This document shows, piece by piece, positions 8,899-18,691 of a stretch of 64,000 nt of DNA. The translations under genes were made by a program, and so were the position numbers. Position 1 is the first letter of the stretch; each line of letters opens with the position of its first letter. The DNA is from an uncultured Desulfatitalea sp. (GTDB taxonomy: Bacteria; Desulfobacterota; Desulfobacteria; Desulfobacterales; Desulfosarcinaceae), in assembly GCA_937868765.1 (NCBI GenBank), contig CALMNL010000003.1, forward strand, positions 620,001-684,000. The letters run 5' to 3'. Below the pieces are notes generated by a model. It saw only the letters and a list, made by a program, of their open reading frames with translations. It was not told the DNA's origin and did not search any database.

Positions 8899-9918
8899 AT
8901 GCCGATTAGCTTGGAAACAGAGCAGGCCCGCTTGAAGCAATTGCTTCAGGAGGGTCAGACCCAAGAGGCCGTGAAGCTGCTCAGCCAAATGGCGGTCTTT
9001 TGTGCCCGGCATCACGATTTCGAGCATGCGGATGGCTTTCGTGATCAGTTGTACGAAGTCGACAGCATGGCTTTGAAAGCCATTTTGGCGGTAAACGAGG
9101 TGATCGAGGCGGAAAAAGCCAAAGCCCTGACCCCGGATCGCCGCATGCTGTGGGCAAAATTTTTCGATGCGCTTTCCACCGAGGAGGCCAACGCCTTCTT
9201 TTTCGCTCTCAGAGACCAGACCCTGGAAAGCGAACAAATCGTACTGGCCCAAGGGAAGCCTAACGATCGGCTCTACCTGATCAATCAAGGGCAGCTGAAA
9301 ATCACCCACGAACACGAATCCCGCCAGGCGTTGATCCACACCATCGGTGCCGGTGAGACCATCGGCGAAGACACGTTCTTCTCGGTCAATGTCTGTACGG
9401 CCACCGTCACCACTCTTTCAAAAGTGAAGTTGAGCTACCTGGAAAGGGATAAGCTGGACGGCATCAAGATTCAGTATCCCCAATTGGAAGCACAGTTGCA
9501 GAAGCTTTGCGGAACCGGACGGAAAATATTTGAATGGCTGCGACAGAAAGGGATCGACCGACGGGCCTACAGACGGGTCAACCTGAACACCAAAATCACC
9601 TTCCAGGTGTTGACGCCCGATGATCCTTCCACCCTGTCGCGTCTGGTGACCGCCGAATTGTGGGATATTTCCAAGTGTGGACTCTCCTTCTACTTTCAGT
9701 CGAAAAGCCCGGAGGCCGTTCGGCGTCTGGTTGGCCGGACCCTGGGAGTGAATTTCACGTTGGCCGCAGGCGGGAAACAGAAAGAAATCTCCCTCACCGG
9801 CGTGGTCCACGGCGTGCAGAATCACCCTCTGGACGAATATTCCGTGCACCTGCAGCTCAGGCGCAACTTCAGCGACGAAGCGATCAAGACCATCTTCCGG
9901 CTGGCGGATATGGGTTGA
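8899..9918 (+). CDS. Cyclic-nucleotide-binding-like and PilZ domain protein
   Basis: 339 residues from the ATG at 8899, which has AGGTGA four bases upstream; a TTG at 8869 with AGAAAGGA before it is also possible. The N-terminal ~90 residues are helical and include an FEHADGFRDQ segment reminiscent of UVR motifs. Residues ~95-205 resemble a cyclic nucleotide-binding fold (GKPNDRLYLINQGQLKI, GAGETIGEDTFF), but the usual nucleotide-contacting Arg-Ser/Thr pair is missing, so cNMP binding is doubtful. Residues ~218-335 are a PilZ domain with RRAYRR and DISKCG, the two c-di-GMP contact motifs. Together with the sigma-28 promoter this suggests a c-di-GMP-responsive motility effector, analogous in role to YcgR; the role is inference. 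Its stop lies 2 bases from the stop of the convergent gene. Confidence 0.78.
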   Translation: MPISLETEQARLKQLLQEGQTQEAVKLLSQMAVFCARHHDFEHADGFRDQLYEVDSMALKAILAVNEVIEAEKAKALTPDRRMLWAKFFDALSTEEANAFFFALRDQTLESEQIVLAQGKPNDRLYLINQGQLKITHEHESRQALIHTIGAGETIGEDTFFSVNVCTATVTTLSKVKLSYLERDKLDGIKIQYPQLEAQLQKLCGTGRKIFEWLRQKGIDRRAYRRVNLNTKITFQVLTPDDPSTLSRLVTAELWDISKCGLSFYFQSKSPEAVRRLVGRTLGVNFTLAAGGKQKEISLTGVVHGVQNHPLDEYSVHLQLRRNFSDEAIKTIFRLADMG

Positions 9919-9920
9919 TG

Positions 9921-12900
9921 CTACAACCTTCCGGCCGTCTTGCGCCACTGTTCCAGCGAAGCGGACATGTGGGCGATGACGCGACCCCAGCTACCATCCC
10001 TGGATTGACGGAAAAGATGCGCGGTGGGATACCAAGGCGTTTGCGAGCGTTCCAGCAGCCAGCGCCAGTCCGGAACCGCCGGCAACAGCACCCATACCGG
10101 CTTGGCCATGGCGCCTGCCAGATGCGCCACGGAGGTGTCGATCGAAATGATCAGGTCGAGGCAGGCCACCGCCGCCGCCGTATCGCTGAAGTCCTCGAAT
10201 TCTTCCCCCCAGTTGATCACGTTGAAATGTCGCGGAAGTAGTTCGGGGCTTGCCTGGACCGAGGCCGGCCCCTTCTGTAAACCGATCCAGTTGATGCCTT
10301 TGACGAAACCCAGCGGAGACATATCCGCCAAGGTACAGCTGCGCTCCCTGTAAGTGTCGCTGCCGCCCCATACCAGGCCGACGTTCAACCCCTCGGTCGG
10401 CAGACGTTTTTTCCAGTCTGCAACTTTGTCTTGGTCCGCCTTAAGGTAGGGTGTTTCGTTCGGGACGTTATTCGTATTGTTGTTGAAGACCCCGGGCAGG
10501 CTGGCCAGGGGCACATAGTAATTGTAATGGATGGAGGGAGGTGTTTCGGAGGAGAGTTCGATTAAATCGTCTACTCCTTTCAAATTGGCGAAAAGAGATT
10601 TCAGGCAGGTGCGCACCTCAAAGACGACGCGCCCGCCGCGCTCCTTAACCAAGCGCAGGTAGCGTGCGAATAGAATGGCATCTCCGATACCCTGTTCGCT
10701 GTGTACAAGCAGGGTATTGCCTTTGAAGGATTGGCCTTGCCAACGCTCGCCATACAGCCTGTGCGGATATGTCCTTTGCCAGTCATGACACTTGAATCGC
10801 CATTCGTAATCTTTCCAGCCTAACTCCCAATCACCCATAAGCATTCGGGTTACAGCTCTATTAAGGTGCGCTTCGGCATGATCGGGTTTCAGGCGTAACG
10901 CTTGATTGTAACACTCCATGGCCTGATCCAGCATGCCCATCAGGTGATAGGTGCGTCCTTTATTGCCATGAGCGCCGACGTGTCGAGGATCGCATTGTAA
11001 GGCCTTTTCGTAATAATTCAGGGCTTCTTCAAATTGATATCGGCGCAGGTAGATGTTGCCCAAATTGTAATGCGCGTCGGCGTAATTCGGATCGAATCTT
11101 AAAGCACACTGATAACAGACGACAGCATCTTCGACGTCCTGCTGTTCTTCACGCACCACCCCCAAATTGGTGAGAATTGAGGCAAGATTGCTATTTAGGC
11201 CAAGAACCTGTTCGTAGGCCGTAGCCGCTTGGGTCAGGTCTCCGCTCTGGTAGTAGGCCAGTCCAAGGTTGGTGTAGGCCGGCTGCATATCAGAACCCAG
11301 ACGTGCGGCCTCCCGATAAGCGGCGATCGCTTGGCTGAGTCGGCCTTGCAAATGATAGGCGCGCCCCAACTCGAAATGGGCGTCGGGCCAGCCGGGATGG
11401 GCGCTGAGTGCCTGTTGAAACGAAATGACCGCCCCGGCCAGATCGCCTGTATCTGCTTTAAGCCGCCCTTCTTCCATGCAGGCCAGTGCCTTCGACGTGA
11501 TGACGCCGGCAGTCTGGATGTTTCCGGGCGTCTGCTCGGCTCTATCCCCGACGGTCACGCTCAGCAGGGTTCTAAGTGCCGATGCCACATCGTCAATGGC
11601 CTGGGACCAATCGTTGCGTTGGCGCTGGCGGAAAAGGCGGGCTGTGGGATACCAGGGGCTATCGCTCCGGTTGAGCAGCCATCGCCAGTCGGGAACCAAT
11701 GGCAGCAACACCCAAACCGGTTTGCCCATGGCGCCGGCAAGGTGCGCTACGGAGGTGTCCACCGTTATGATCAAATCCATATGGGCTATGACGGCAGCCG
11801 TATCGCCGAAATCGCTGAGTTCCGCTCCCAGGTGGTCCATGGGCTGCGCGTTGCTCAGGCCCTGCAATTGCTCAGCCGCAGGGCCTTTTTGCAGACTGAA
11901 AAAACGAATCCCCCGGTGCCCCCACCAGCCATGCCAATCGGCCAGTTGACAGGAGCGTCGGGGGTCTGTGTCGCTGCCCGACCAGACCACCCCCACGCGC
12001 AATCCGCCTTCGGCCAGTCGGCTGCGCCACGCGGCCATGCGGCCGCCATCCGCCTGCAGATAGGGGATGGTGGCCGGCACTTTGTCGAGGGTCGTTTTCA
12101 TCAGCAACGGCAGACTCATCAATGGCACATATCGGCTGTATCGGGTGGCTGGCGGCACCTGGGGGTCGAAGACAACGATTTCATCAATGGCCGGCATGGT
12201 TTGGAGCAATGGCACCAATTGTCGTTGCGCTTCCAGAATCACCGCCCCCCCCAACGCTTTGACCATTGGAAGGTAGCGGCAAAATTGGATCACATCTCCC
12301 AATCCTTGCTCGCAGTGCACCAGCAGCCGCTCGCCGCCGAAGGGAGAACCGTTCCAACGGAGCCCCTGGAGGGAATGGGGATAGACCCGCACGGCATTCT
12401 TACATTTGAAACGCCATTCGTAGTCTCGCCAGCCCTGGCGCCACTCCCCTTTCAATAGCAGTGCCGCTGCCCGGTTCAAGCGCGCTTCGGCATATTCGGG
12501 AGTCCGTTGCAGCGACTCATTGTAATACTTGATGGCGACATCGATATCGCCCTGATCATAGTAGGTTTTACCGATATTATTGAGCGCCTTGGGATCATTG
12601 GGGCGCAAACCAAGGATCTTCTCATATAAGCCAATCGCTTTGCTGAAATCCCCCCGGGCATGGTAGACGTTGCCCATATTGAGCAGGGCATCTGTGTCGT
12701 CCGGGCACATACCCAAGGCCTGCCGGTAGGCCTCCAAAGCCGCTGCGTCATCCCCAAGGGAACGGCATACATCGCCCAAACTGCGATGGTAACCTGCGTT
12801 GCACGGATTGTGTCGGATGGCGTTTTCGATAGCCGGCCGGGCCATGTCCCATTTTTCCTGTTCGGCATAGACCAGGCCCAGGACATGATGTGTATCCGCA

Positions 12901-13028
12901 TCGGCAGGGTTGTGAGCCAGAATGGCGCGGTAGAGGTCGGCCGCCTCATCAAGGCGCCCCTCTTCGATATGGCTATGAGCCCGTGCCGCTAATTCGCCAA
13001 AATCCATCCCGGAATATGCTTCATCCAT
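9921..13028 (-). CDS. Two-module TPR-GT9-like glycosyltransferase
   Basis: 1035 residues from the ATG at 13028, which overlaps the upstream gene's stop as ATGGATGA; the frame opens at 13094. The chain is a tandem duplication: TPRs (~10-190), a GT9-like domain (~200-500), TPRs (~525-715), and a second GT9-like domain (~720-1030). Each GT9-like part starts with a WRDYEWRFKC or WKDYEWRFKC segment, then LLVHCEQGLGD or LLVHSEQGIGD, and ends with DTSVAHLAGAM and PDWRWLL. This family usually has one module. Second gene of a minus-strand pair with the still larger two-module protein upstream. Probably attaches sugars to protein, with flagellin the inferred acceptor. It could equally act on another envelope polymer. 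Confidence 0.8.
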   Translation of the reverse strand: MDEAYSGMDFGELAARAHSHIEEGRLDEAADLYRAILAHNPADADTHHVLGLVYAEQEKWDMARPAIENAIRHNPCNAGYHRSLGDVCRSLGDDAAALEAYRQALGMCPDDTDALLNMGNVYHARGDFSKAIGLYEKILGLRPNDPKALNNIGKTYYDQGDIDVAIKYYNESLQRTPEYAEARLNRAAALLLKGEWRQGWRDYEWRFKCKNAVRVYPHSLQGLRWNGSPFGGERLLVHCEQGLGDVIQFCRYLPMVKALGGAVILEAQRQLVPLLQTMPAIDEIVVFDPQVPPATRYSRYVPLMSLPLLMKTTLDKVPATIPYLQADGGRMAAWRSRLAEGGLRVGVVWSGSDTDPRRSCQLADWHGWWGHRGIRFFSLQKGPAAEQLQGLSNAQPMDHLGAELSDFGDTAAVIAHMDLIITVDTSVAHLAGAMGKPVWVLLPLVPDWRWLLNRSDSPWYPTARLFRQRQRNDWSQAIDDVASALRTLLSVTVGDRAEQTPGNIQTAGVITSKALACMEEGRLKADTGDLAGAVISFQQALSAHPGWPDAHFELGRAYHLQGRLSQAIAAYREAARLGSDMQPAYTNLGLAYYQSGDLTQAATAYEQVLGLNSNLASILTNLGVVREEQQDVEDAVVCYQCALRFDPNYADAHYNLGNIYLRRYQFEEALNYYEKALQCDPRHVGAHGNKGRTYHLMGMLDQAMECYNQALRLKPDHAEAHLNRAVTRMLMGDWELGWKDYEWRFKCHDWQRTYPHRLYGERWQGQSFKGNTLLVHSEQGIGDAILFARYLRLVKERGGRVVFEVRTCLKSLFANLKGVDDLIELSSETPPSIHYNYYVPLASLPGVFNNNTNNVPNETPYLKADQDKVADWKKRLPTEGLNVGLVWGGSDTYRERSCTLADMSPLGFVKGINWIGLQKGPASVQASPELLPRHFNVINWGEEFEDFSDTAAAVACLDLIISIDTSVAHLAGAMAKPVWVLLPAVPDWRWLLERSQTPWYPTAHLFRQSRDGSWGRVIAHMSASLEQWRKTAGRL

Positions 13029-16000
13029 TGAGTCGATTTGATCCTCGTGCCGCAACTGAATGACTAACCTTTGGCCGGGAGCCCATATATTCAATCAACG
13101 ATTCCCGGAGCATCTCGAATACAGTTCCCCAGTCGCCCCTATTGGGTTGGCGAAAAAGTCTGGCAGTGGGGTACCAGACATTTTCGGTTCCTTGTAATCC
13201 CCAGCGCCAGTCAGGGAAGTGGCTGAGCAGTATCCACACCGGGCACCCCATGGCGCCTGCCAGGTGGGCTACGGAAGTATCCACGGTGATGATTAAATCC
13301 ATGTTTGCAATTACGGCTGCCGTCTCACCGAAAGTTTCCAGCTTGTCTCCGAGGTGGATGGTTGCTTTGTTGCCCAACAAGCGCGCATTCTTATATGGCT
13401 CGCAGTTCTTTTGAAGACTGTAGAGCTGGATACCAGGCAGTGTTCCCAGCGATAAAAAGTCATCCGGATGGCATGCCCGGCGGGGATTGTTGACTTGCAT
13501 CGGGTTGCCCGACCAAACGATCCCCACATTGAAAGTGTCAGGATTCAAAGCATGTCGCCATCGCTTCGTTTCGTCGATGCCGGCATGCAGATAGGGAACT
13601 CGGTTGGGTATTTGCCCGGCCGTGATTTGGAGACATCCCGGCAGGTTCATGAGGGGTACCACGATGTCTGCTTCTATTTTTTCTGGTTGGCGGTCGGTCA
13701 GTACCATTAGTTCGTCCGCTCCCGGGAAGCCCTTGAAAAGGGGCAGCAGGGCCGGCTGCACTTGAAAAAGCACTTTGCCTCCCATCGCTTTGACGGATGG
13801 AAGGAACCTGGCAAACTGGATGGTATCGCCGAAGCCTTGTTCGCAATGCACCAAAAGCGTGCGGTCTTTAAAAGGGGACCCATCCCAAGTCGGCAAGTCA
13901 AAGCTAAAAGGGTAGATACTAACCCGACTTTGGCGGCATTCAAAGCGCCTGCGAAAGTGTTTCCAGCCGGTCAGATATTCTTCCTGCATCAGCAAAACCT
14001 GGGCGAGATCGTAGTGCGCATCGGCATGGTCCGGCTGCAAGGCGATCGCATTTTCAAAACAATCACGTGCGTTGCCAAGGTCTGGTAGCTCCAAATAGAG
14101 CTTACCCATGGCATATTGGGCCATAGGGTCATGTGGATGTAAATCAAGAGCCTGTCGGTATTGTTCAATGGTTTTATCCCAACAGCCCTGGTCCATGAAG
14201 ACATTGCCCAGGTTTTGGTACGCTTTTACATAATCGGGCTTTATCCGAATGGCTTTTTCAAATGCAGCGATGGCTTCATCCAGACGCCCTGCATGATGGC
14301 ATGCCAAACCTAAATTATTATGGGCTTCCCAGTGGTTGGGGTCGGATTCAACCGCCTGGCGAAATGCAGCGATGGCCTCCGGATATTGGCCCTGGCTGAT
14401 AAGTAAAAGGCCCAAATTGTATGCTGCCGGCCCAAATCCGGGTGAAATTGCCAGCGCTTGGCGATATGCACTGACGGCGGCAGAAGGCAGGTTGCATCTT
14501 TCATAAGCGATGGCGAGATTGAAGGCCGCGTGGGCAAAAACGGGGGCCGTGCTCAGCGCGCTCCTGAAGCAGTCGGCGGACTCAAACCATCGGTTTTGCT
14601 GGTAGTACAAAATACCCAGATTGTAATATGCTTCGGCAAATGTGGGATCGCATGAAGAAGCCTGCTCATATGATACGATGGCCTCATCGATTCGAGAATT
14701 CGCCTGAAATGATATGGCCTCCTTGAAGAATGCTTCGGCACTTTTCTGGACCGATTCCCTACGCTGTGTTTTAGGGTGCCATGGGCTGAATTTGGACTCC
14801 ACAAGCCGTTTAAGCTCAACCAGGAGCTTGCATATCGGCAGGGTCCACTGTCCCGGTTGCTGCTGCCTGAAGAGCCGCATGGTGGGATACCAGGGACTAT
14901 CGTCGCGATTCAGAAACCAGCGCCAGTCCGGAATATAAGGCAGCAACACCCATACCCTGGCCGCCATGGCGCCGGCTAAATGGGCGACGGCTGTATCGAT
15001 GGTCAAGATCAGATCGCAGTTTGCGATGGCCGCGGCCGTGTCGGAAAAATCCCTCAATTCAGGGCCTAGGTTATCCAGCCAGGGACAATTCGAGTCCATG
15101 CCTGGTGCCATGTTTTCGTTCGGTTTTTGCAGACCGTAAAGGCCGACCGCCTTCAATTCCGCTAATGGGGCCAATAGCTCCAAATCGAGCCTCCGGGCGA
15201 CATCGATAGTAGAACCCGACCACACGACGCCAATCTTGAACGCTCCCTTTTTCATTCGGCGCGCCCAGTGCGCCTTTAGATCAGGATCGGCGCTGAAGTA
15301 GGGCACATCGGCCGGGATGGTTTCCAGCCGGGTGCCCATTCGGCCCGGTAGACTTGCCAGGGGGATGCAATAGTCACACGTTGTTTCAGGGCGTATTTGA
15401 GGGTGGCGCGGCACCACCTCGTCCACATGAGGCCATTTTCTGAAAATCGTCAACAAAGCCGACCTGGTTTCCACAACAACACGGGCGCCTGATTTTTTAA
15501 GCAGGGGCAGATAGCGCATGAAAAGAAAGATATCCCCGAAACCCTGCTCGTCGTACACTAAAATGGTTTGACCGCGCAGAGGCTCGCCCTGCCACAAGGG
15601 CAGGCCGTGGCGGTTGGGGTAACCGCTTTCAGGCGGAAACTGGTGCAAGCGCCATTCGAACTCAGGCCACCCCTCTTCGAAATTTCCCAGCAACAAGTGC
15701 ATCAAGCCATGATTGAAATGAGCCTCCGGCCACTCGGGCTTCAGTTGTATGGCCCGGCGATACATCTCCAGGGATGTAACAAAATCATGAGATAATCTTA
15801 AAATATTTCCATAGTTGCAAAACGTCTCGGCACTGCCGGGAAACTTGCTGGCCGCCATCGACATCCAGTAATTCGCTTCATCGAAACAATTGCTTTCAGC
15901 CAGGCAGATGGCCAAACGGTTGTAGGCCGCCAAATAATCCGATTTTGCGCGAATCGCTTGTTTAAAGTGACGGACGGCTTCTGGCAGATCCTTTTGGGAT

Positions 16001-16572
16001 TGGGACAGATCCCCGAGAAGGAAGTGGGCCTTTGCAAAATCAGGGTCAATGGCAAGAGCAGTTTCGAATGACGCCCGGGCCTCTATTGGATGCATTCGAT
16101 CGCGGTGGGCAAGCCCCATATTGAGGTGTGCCGGTGCGAATTTGGGATCAATGGCTAACGCCCGTTTGAACCAATCCACGGCTTCATCGGGCCTTTTCAT
16201 CGCCAGGAGCGTCAAGCCGCCATTGTTATAGGGCGTAATTTGTCGGCCATCCATCTCAATTGAAAGCAAAAAACAATTCAGGGCCATTTCGTACTCGTGG
16301 CGCGCCAAGCGCACCAACCCCAAATCGCTTTGATATGCGGCGTTGAAAGGTTTTTCGGCCACGGCGCGGGAGAGCAAGTCTAAGGCGGAAACCAGATCAT
16401 CCCGTTGATAGGCGATGAGCCCCAACAAATGCTGCGCCGCAGCATAGTCAGGGTCTCCGGCACCTATTATCGAACATAACCTTGCCGCGCCTTCATGATC
16501 ACCAACTGCTATCAGTTCCAAGGCGATCTTGAACCCTGCTGCGGGTTTGGCGGCACTCAGTGAGTTGTGCAT
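13021..16572 (-). CDS. Two-module TPR-GT9-like glycosyltransferase, large form
   Basis: 1183 residues. Same architecture as its downstream neighbour: TPRs (~1-260), a GT9-like domain (~275-590) with ILVYDEQGFGD and DTAVAHLAGAM, TPRs (~620-850), and a second GT9-like domain (~865-1160) with LLVHCEQGFGD and DTSVAHLAGAM. WRW of the PDWRW motif is present in both. The ATG follows AAGAAAGT. The stop overlaps the next start by 8 bases, which indicates translational coupling. A sigma-54-type promoter on the minus strand at 16647-16662 would give a leader of ~65 nt. It fits a TPR protein glycosyltransferase; donor and acceptor are unknown. Confidence 0.8.
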   Translation of the reverse strand: MHNSLSAAKPAAGFKIALELIAVGDHEGAARLCSIIGAGDPDYAAAQHLLGLIAYQRDDLVSALDLLSRAVAEKPFNAAYQSDLGLVRLARHEYEMALNCFLLSIEMDGRQITPYNNGGLTLLAMKRPDEAVDWFKRALAIDPKFAPAHLNMGLAHRDRMHPIEARASFETALAIDPDFAKAHFLLGDLSQSQKDLPEAVRHFKQAIRAKSDYLAAYNRLAICLAESNCFDEANYWMSMAASKFPGSAETFCNYGNILRLSHDFVTSLEMYRRAIQLKPEWPEAHFNHGLMHLLLGNFEEGWPEFEWRLHQFPPESGYPNRHGLPLWQGEPLRGQTILVYDEQGFGDIFLFMRYLPLLKKSGARVVVETRSALLTIFRKWPHVDEVVPRHPQIRPETTCDYCIPLASLPGRMGTRLETIPADVPYFSADPDLKAHWARRMKKGAFKIGVVWSGSTIDVARRLDLELLAPLAELKAVGLYGLQKPNENMAPGMDSNCPWLDNLGPELRDFSDTAAAIANCDLILTIDTAVAHLAGAMAARVWVLLPYIPDWRWFLNRDDSPWYPTMRLFRQQQPGQWTLPICKLLVELKRLVESKFSPWHPKTQRRESVQKSAEAFFKEAISFQANSRIDEAIVSYEQASSCDPTFAEAYYNLGILYYQQNRWFESADCFRSALSTAPVFAHAAFNLAIAYERCNLPSAAVSAYRQALAISPGFGPAAYNLGLLLISQGQYPEAIAAFRQAVESDPNHWEAHNNLGLACHHAGRLDEAIAAFEKAIRIKPDYVKAYQNLGNVFMDQGCWDKTIEQYRQALDLHPHDPMAQYAMGKLYLELPDLGNARDCFENAIALQPDHADAHYDLAQVLLMQEEYLTGWKHFRRRFECRQSRVSIYPFSFDLPTWDGSPFKDRTLLVHCEQGFGDTIQFARFLPSVKAMGGKVLFQVQPALLPLFKGFPGADELMVLTDRQPEKIEADIVVPLMNLPGCLQITAGQIPNRVPYLHAGIDETKRWRHALNPDTFNVGIVWSGNPMQVNNPRRACHPDDFLSLGTLPGIQLYSLQKNCEPYKNARLLGNKATIHLGDKLETFGETAAVIANMDLIITVDTSVAHLAGAMGCPVWILLSHFPDWRWGLQGTENVWYPTARLFRQPNRGDWGTVFEMLRESLIEYMGSRPKVSHSVAARGSNRLNG

Positions 16573-16646
16573 ATCTGTACTTTCTTGAACTCAAAACGCT
16601 TTTGAAATCGAAACAATCACGGTCATGATGTCAAATCCGCAACTGG

Positions 16647-16662
16647 TGCAATTCTCATGCCC
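16647..16662 (-). promoter_or_regulatory. Putative sigma-54 promoter, minus strand
   Basis: Read on the minus strand: GGGCATGAGAATTGCA, with GG and GC 12 bases apart and the -12 box TTGCA intact. It lies in the divergent gap 16573-16978, ahead of the large TPR-GT9 gene. Open frames of ~97 codons on both strands in this gap look spurious. Confidence 0.6.
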
Positions 16663-16900
16663 CCAAGATACTCGCGTGACCGACGATCGCTGGCGTTTGA
16701 ACAAATGGTTAGGTGAACTACTTCCGAATGTGAGGAGGGGGACGGACGCCACCAAGTCAATAATTTGGCAGCAGTCGCCGACCGTGCGGCTGTTCAGCGG
16801 CAGTGGCGCAAAGGTCGGGAGATTTCGCCATCTGCTGCTCAGGTGTTTGTCATGGGTTTCAGCCTTGCGATCCTGGATGGCAATCACAACCCGATTGCAT

Positions 16901-16916
16901 TGGCGTGGCTTTTGCT
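16901..16916 (+). promoter_or_regulatory. Putative sigma-54 promoter, plus strand
   Basis: TGGCGTGGCTTTTGCT matches TGGCACG-N4-TTGCW with one change in the -24 box and correct spacing. It lies 63 bases before the GT2 gene at 16979 and makes the gap 16573-16978 a divergent sigma-54 promoter region. Confidence 0.65.
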
Positions 16917-16978
16917 AACTGCTGTAACTGAATAGGTAAAGCAAACGGTGCCCCAGGCGTTATCATGAAAGGAGTTGC

Positions 16979-17716
16979 ATGCTCGACCCTGCCATTGTCC
17001 GCAGCTTCGTAATTCCCGTTCTGGACATGTCTCCCCATAGCCAGTTCAACATTCGAACCTTGTTGACCGACCTTTCTGGAATTGATGGAGAAGTGATCTG
17101 CATTTTCAACAGTCCTGAAGTCTTTTCAGCGCTGCACACCCATCCCCGAATCGATAAATTCTGTTTCAACAAGCTCAACGCCGGTGTCAGCCGCTCCTGG
17201 AATTTGGGCATCAATCTGGCCGAGGGACGAACCGTATTCATCATGAACGCGGACCTGCATGTCAAACCCGATGCGATCATAGAGTTGGAAAGGTATCTCT
17301 ACCAGCTGCCCGATGCCGTGCTCGTGGGCCCCCAAGGAAGTTATTTGGATCTGGAGAATCTGCGCGTCATACAATACTTTCAAAAGGGGACTTTCGATCA
17401 GCCGATCCGCACCCACGATGTCTCCGGCTTTTTTTTCGCCCTTCATCTGGAACGCTTCCTGTCACGCAAGCTTTGCTTCGATGTGCGCTACAGCCCATGT
17501 TTCATGGAGGAGTGGGACATGGCGATCCAGGTGATGAAGGCCGGATTGTGTTCATATACGGTGCCGGTGGTGGCGTGGGAACACGAATGGGGCATCTCCG
17601 GGCGTCGAGACAACACTGCCATCCATTATTTCGGGCGTACCGTGATGCGTAACGACATATTGATGGCCAATCGTGAAAAATTTATCGCCAAATGGTTTCC
17701 CAGGAAAGCGGGTTAA
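16979..17716 (+). CDS. GT2 family glycosyltransferase
   Basis: 245 residues with a clear AAAGGAG ribosome site. It is a compact GT2 domain: SFVIPVLDMSPHSQFNI at the start, NAGVSRSWNLGINLAEGR, and FIMNADLHVKPDAI as the metal-binding acidic motif near residue 90. The later CFMEEWDMAIQVMKAG corresponds to the catalytic-base region of the family. First gene of a three-gene plus-strand unit (stop to next start is 3 bases) behind the sigma-54-type promoter at 16901. The sugar and acceptor are unknown; protein or flagellin glycosylation is inferred from the island. Confidence 0.8.
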   Translation: MLDPAIVRSFVIPVLDMSPHSQFNIRTLLTDLSGIDGEVICIFNSPEVFSALHTHPRIDKFCFNKLNAGVSRSWNLGINLAEGRTVFIMNADLHVKPDAIIELERYLYQLPDAVLVGPQGSYLDLENLRVIQYFQKGTFDQPIRTHDVSGFFFALHLERFLSRKLCFDVRYSPCFMEEWDMAIQVMKAGLCSYTVPVVAWEHEWGISGRRDNTAIHYFGRTVMRNDILMANREKFIAKWFPRKAG

Positions 17717-17719
17717 TCC

Positions 17720-18673
17720 ATGAAATTGCTCTTTGTGACCCATCCTTATCCCAACTATGTGCCCGACTTGCTGCTCCATGGGCTTCGCAAACTTTTGGGC
17801 GCGGATGCTGTGGATTTTCCCCGCAAGGATTGTTGTTACAACGGGGTCCTGGGCTTGGGGGTATGCCCCGACGATCAACGCTCTCCGGGCTGGTTCCCGG
17901 ACGACAACGGGAAAGTAGATCGGACGGATATCTTGTTAAAAGTTGCCCAGGGCTATTTCGATCTGGTGGTGTGTGACCTGCGGGCGCTGTCTTCTTTCAA
18001 GGCACAGTTGAAAAGTTGGCCTCACCACATGGTGATTATCGATGGGGAGGATCGGCCCCAACGGATTCCACTTGGCCCCTATGTGGTGTGCCGCAGGGAA
18101 ACGGACGGGTCAGACTACAGCATACCGTTGCCTATGGCGCTTCCCGAGGAAATATTTCAATGGATTACCAGCTATGATAGCGTTCCCAAGAAATTCACCA
18201 TCGGTTTCCTGGGCAGCACCCATGACGGTTCCCGCAAACGTATGGTGGACGAATTGGCCCGCTTTTATCCCCAAAGCTTGTTCCAGGCCACAGCGATTCC
18301 CTCGGGCGATCAGCCGGTGCCCCAAGGCCGCCTGGGGCGTGATCAGTATTACCACCGGCTTCAGCAGTGCCGGGTGGTGCTCTCCCTGGCCGGCGCCGGA
18401 TATGATACCTTCCGCTTCTGGGAGAATGCCGCCTGCAACGCCATTCACGCGTCGGTGCGCATGCCGCTTTTCGTGCCGGACGACTTCAGGGAGGGGCAAT
18501 CGATCTTGAGATTCGATCTCATCGACGAACTGCGCCGAAAGCTGGATCTGCTGCTATCCGACGCCCCAATGGCCAACGAGATCATCCGAAACGGTCGCTT
18601 TCATCTGTTCAGCAAGCACTTGACGATACATCGAGCGGAATACTTTATCAATCGAACTCAAGGTGCCTTCTGA
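17720..18673 (+). CDS. Probable glycosyltransferase, CgeB/GT-B-like
   Basis: 317 residues. The N-terminus KLLFVTHPYPNYVPDLLLHGL and the later FTIGFLGSTHDGSRKRMVDELAR look like the two halves of a GT-B fold. The segment VVLSLAGAGYDTFRFWENAAC resembles the CgeB/exostosin-like C-terminal region, where such proteins have a GxxTxRxxE-type motif. No membrane segment or signal peptide is seen. It sits in a tight unit between a GT2 and a methyltransferase gene, which supports a role in building the same glycan. The family assignment is tentative, made from motif memory only. Confidence 0.55.
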   Translation: MKLLFVTHPYPNYVPDLLLHGLRKLLGADAVDFPRKDCCYNGVLGLGVCPDDQRSPGWFPDDNGKVDRTDILLKVAQGYFDLVVCDLRALSSFKAQLKSWPHHMVIIDGEDRPQRIPLGPYVVCRRETDGSDYSIPLPMALPEEIFQWITSYDSVPKKFTIGFLGSTHDGSRKRMVDELARFYPQSLFQATAIPSGDQPVPQGRLGRDQYYHRLQQCRVVLSLAGAGYDTFRFWENAACNAIHASVRMPLFVPDDFREGQSILRFDLIDELRRKLDLLLSDAPMANEIIRNGRFHLFSKHLTIHRAEYFINRTQGAF

Positions 18674-18691
18674 CAAGCTTTAGGAAAACCC

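Noticed and set aside
9921-16572. Plus-strand open frame of 409 codons (11229-12458) and others antisense to the TPR-GT9 genes
   Set aside because: They mirror the repetitive codon pattern of the minus-strand TPR genes and have no family features.
16591-16918. 97-98-codon open frames on both strands in the divergent gap
   Set aside because: They overlap each other and two sigma-54-type promoters and have no family resemblance.
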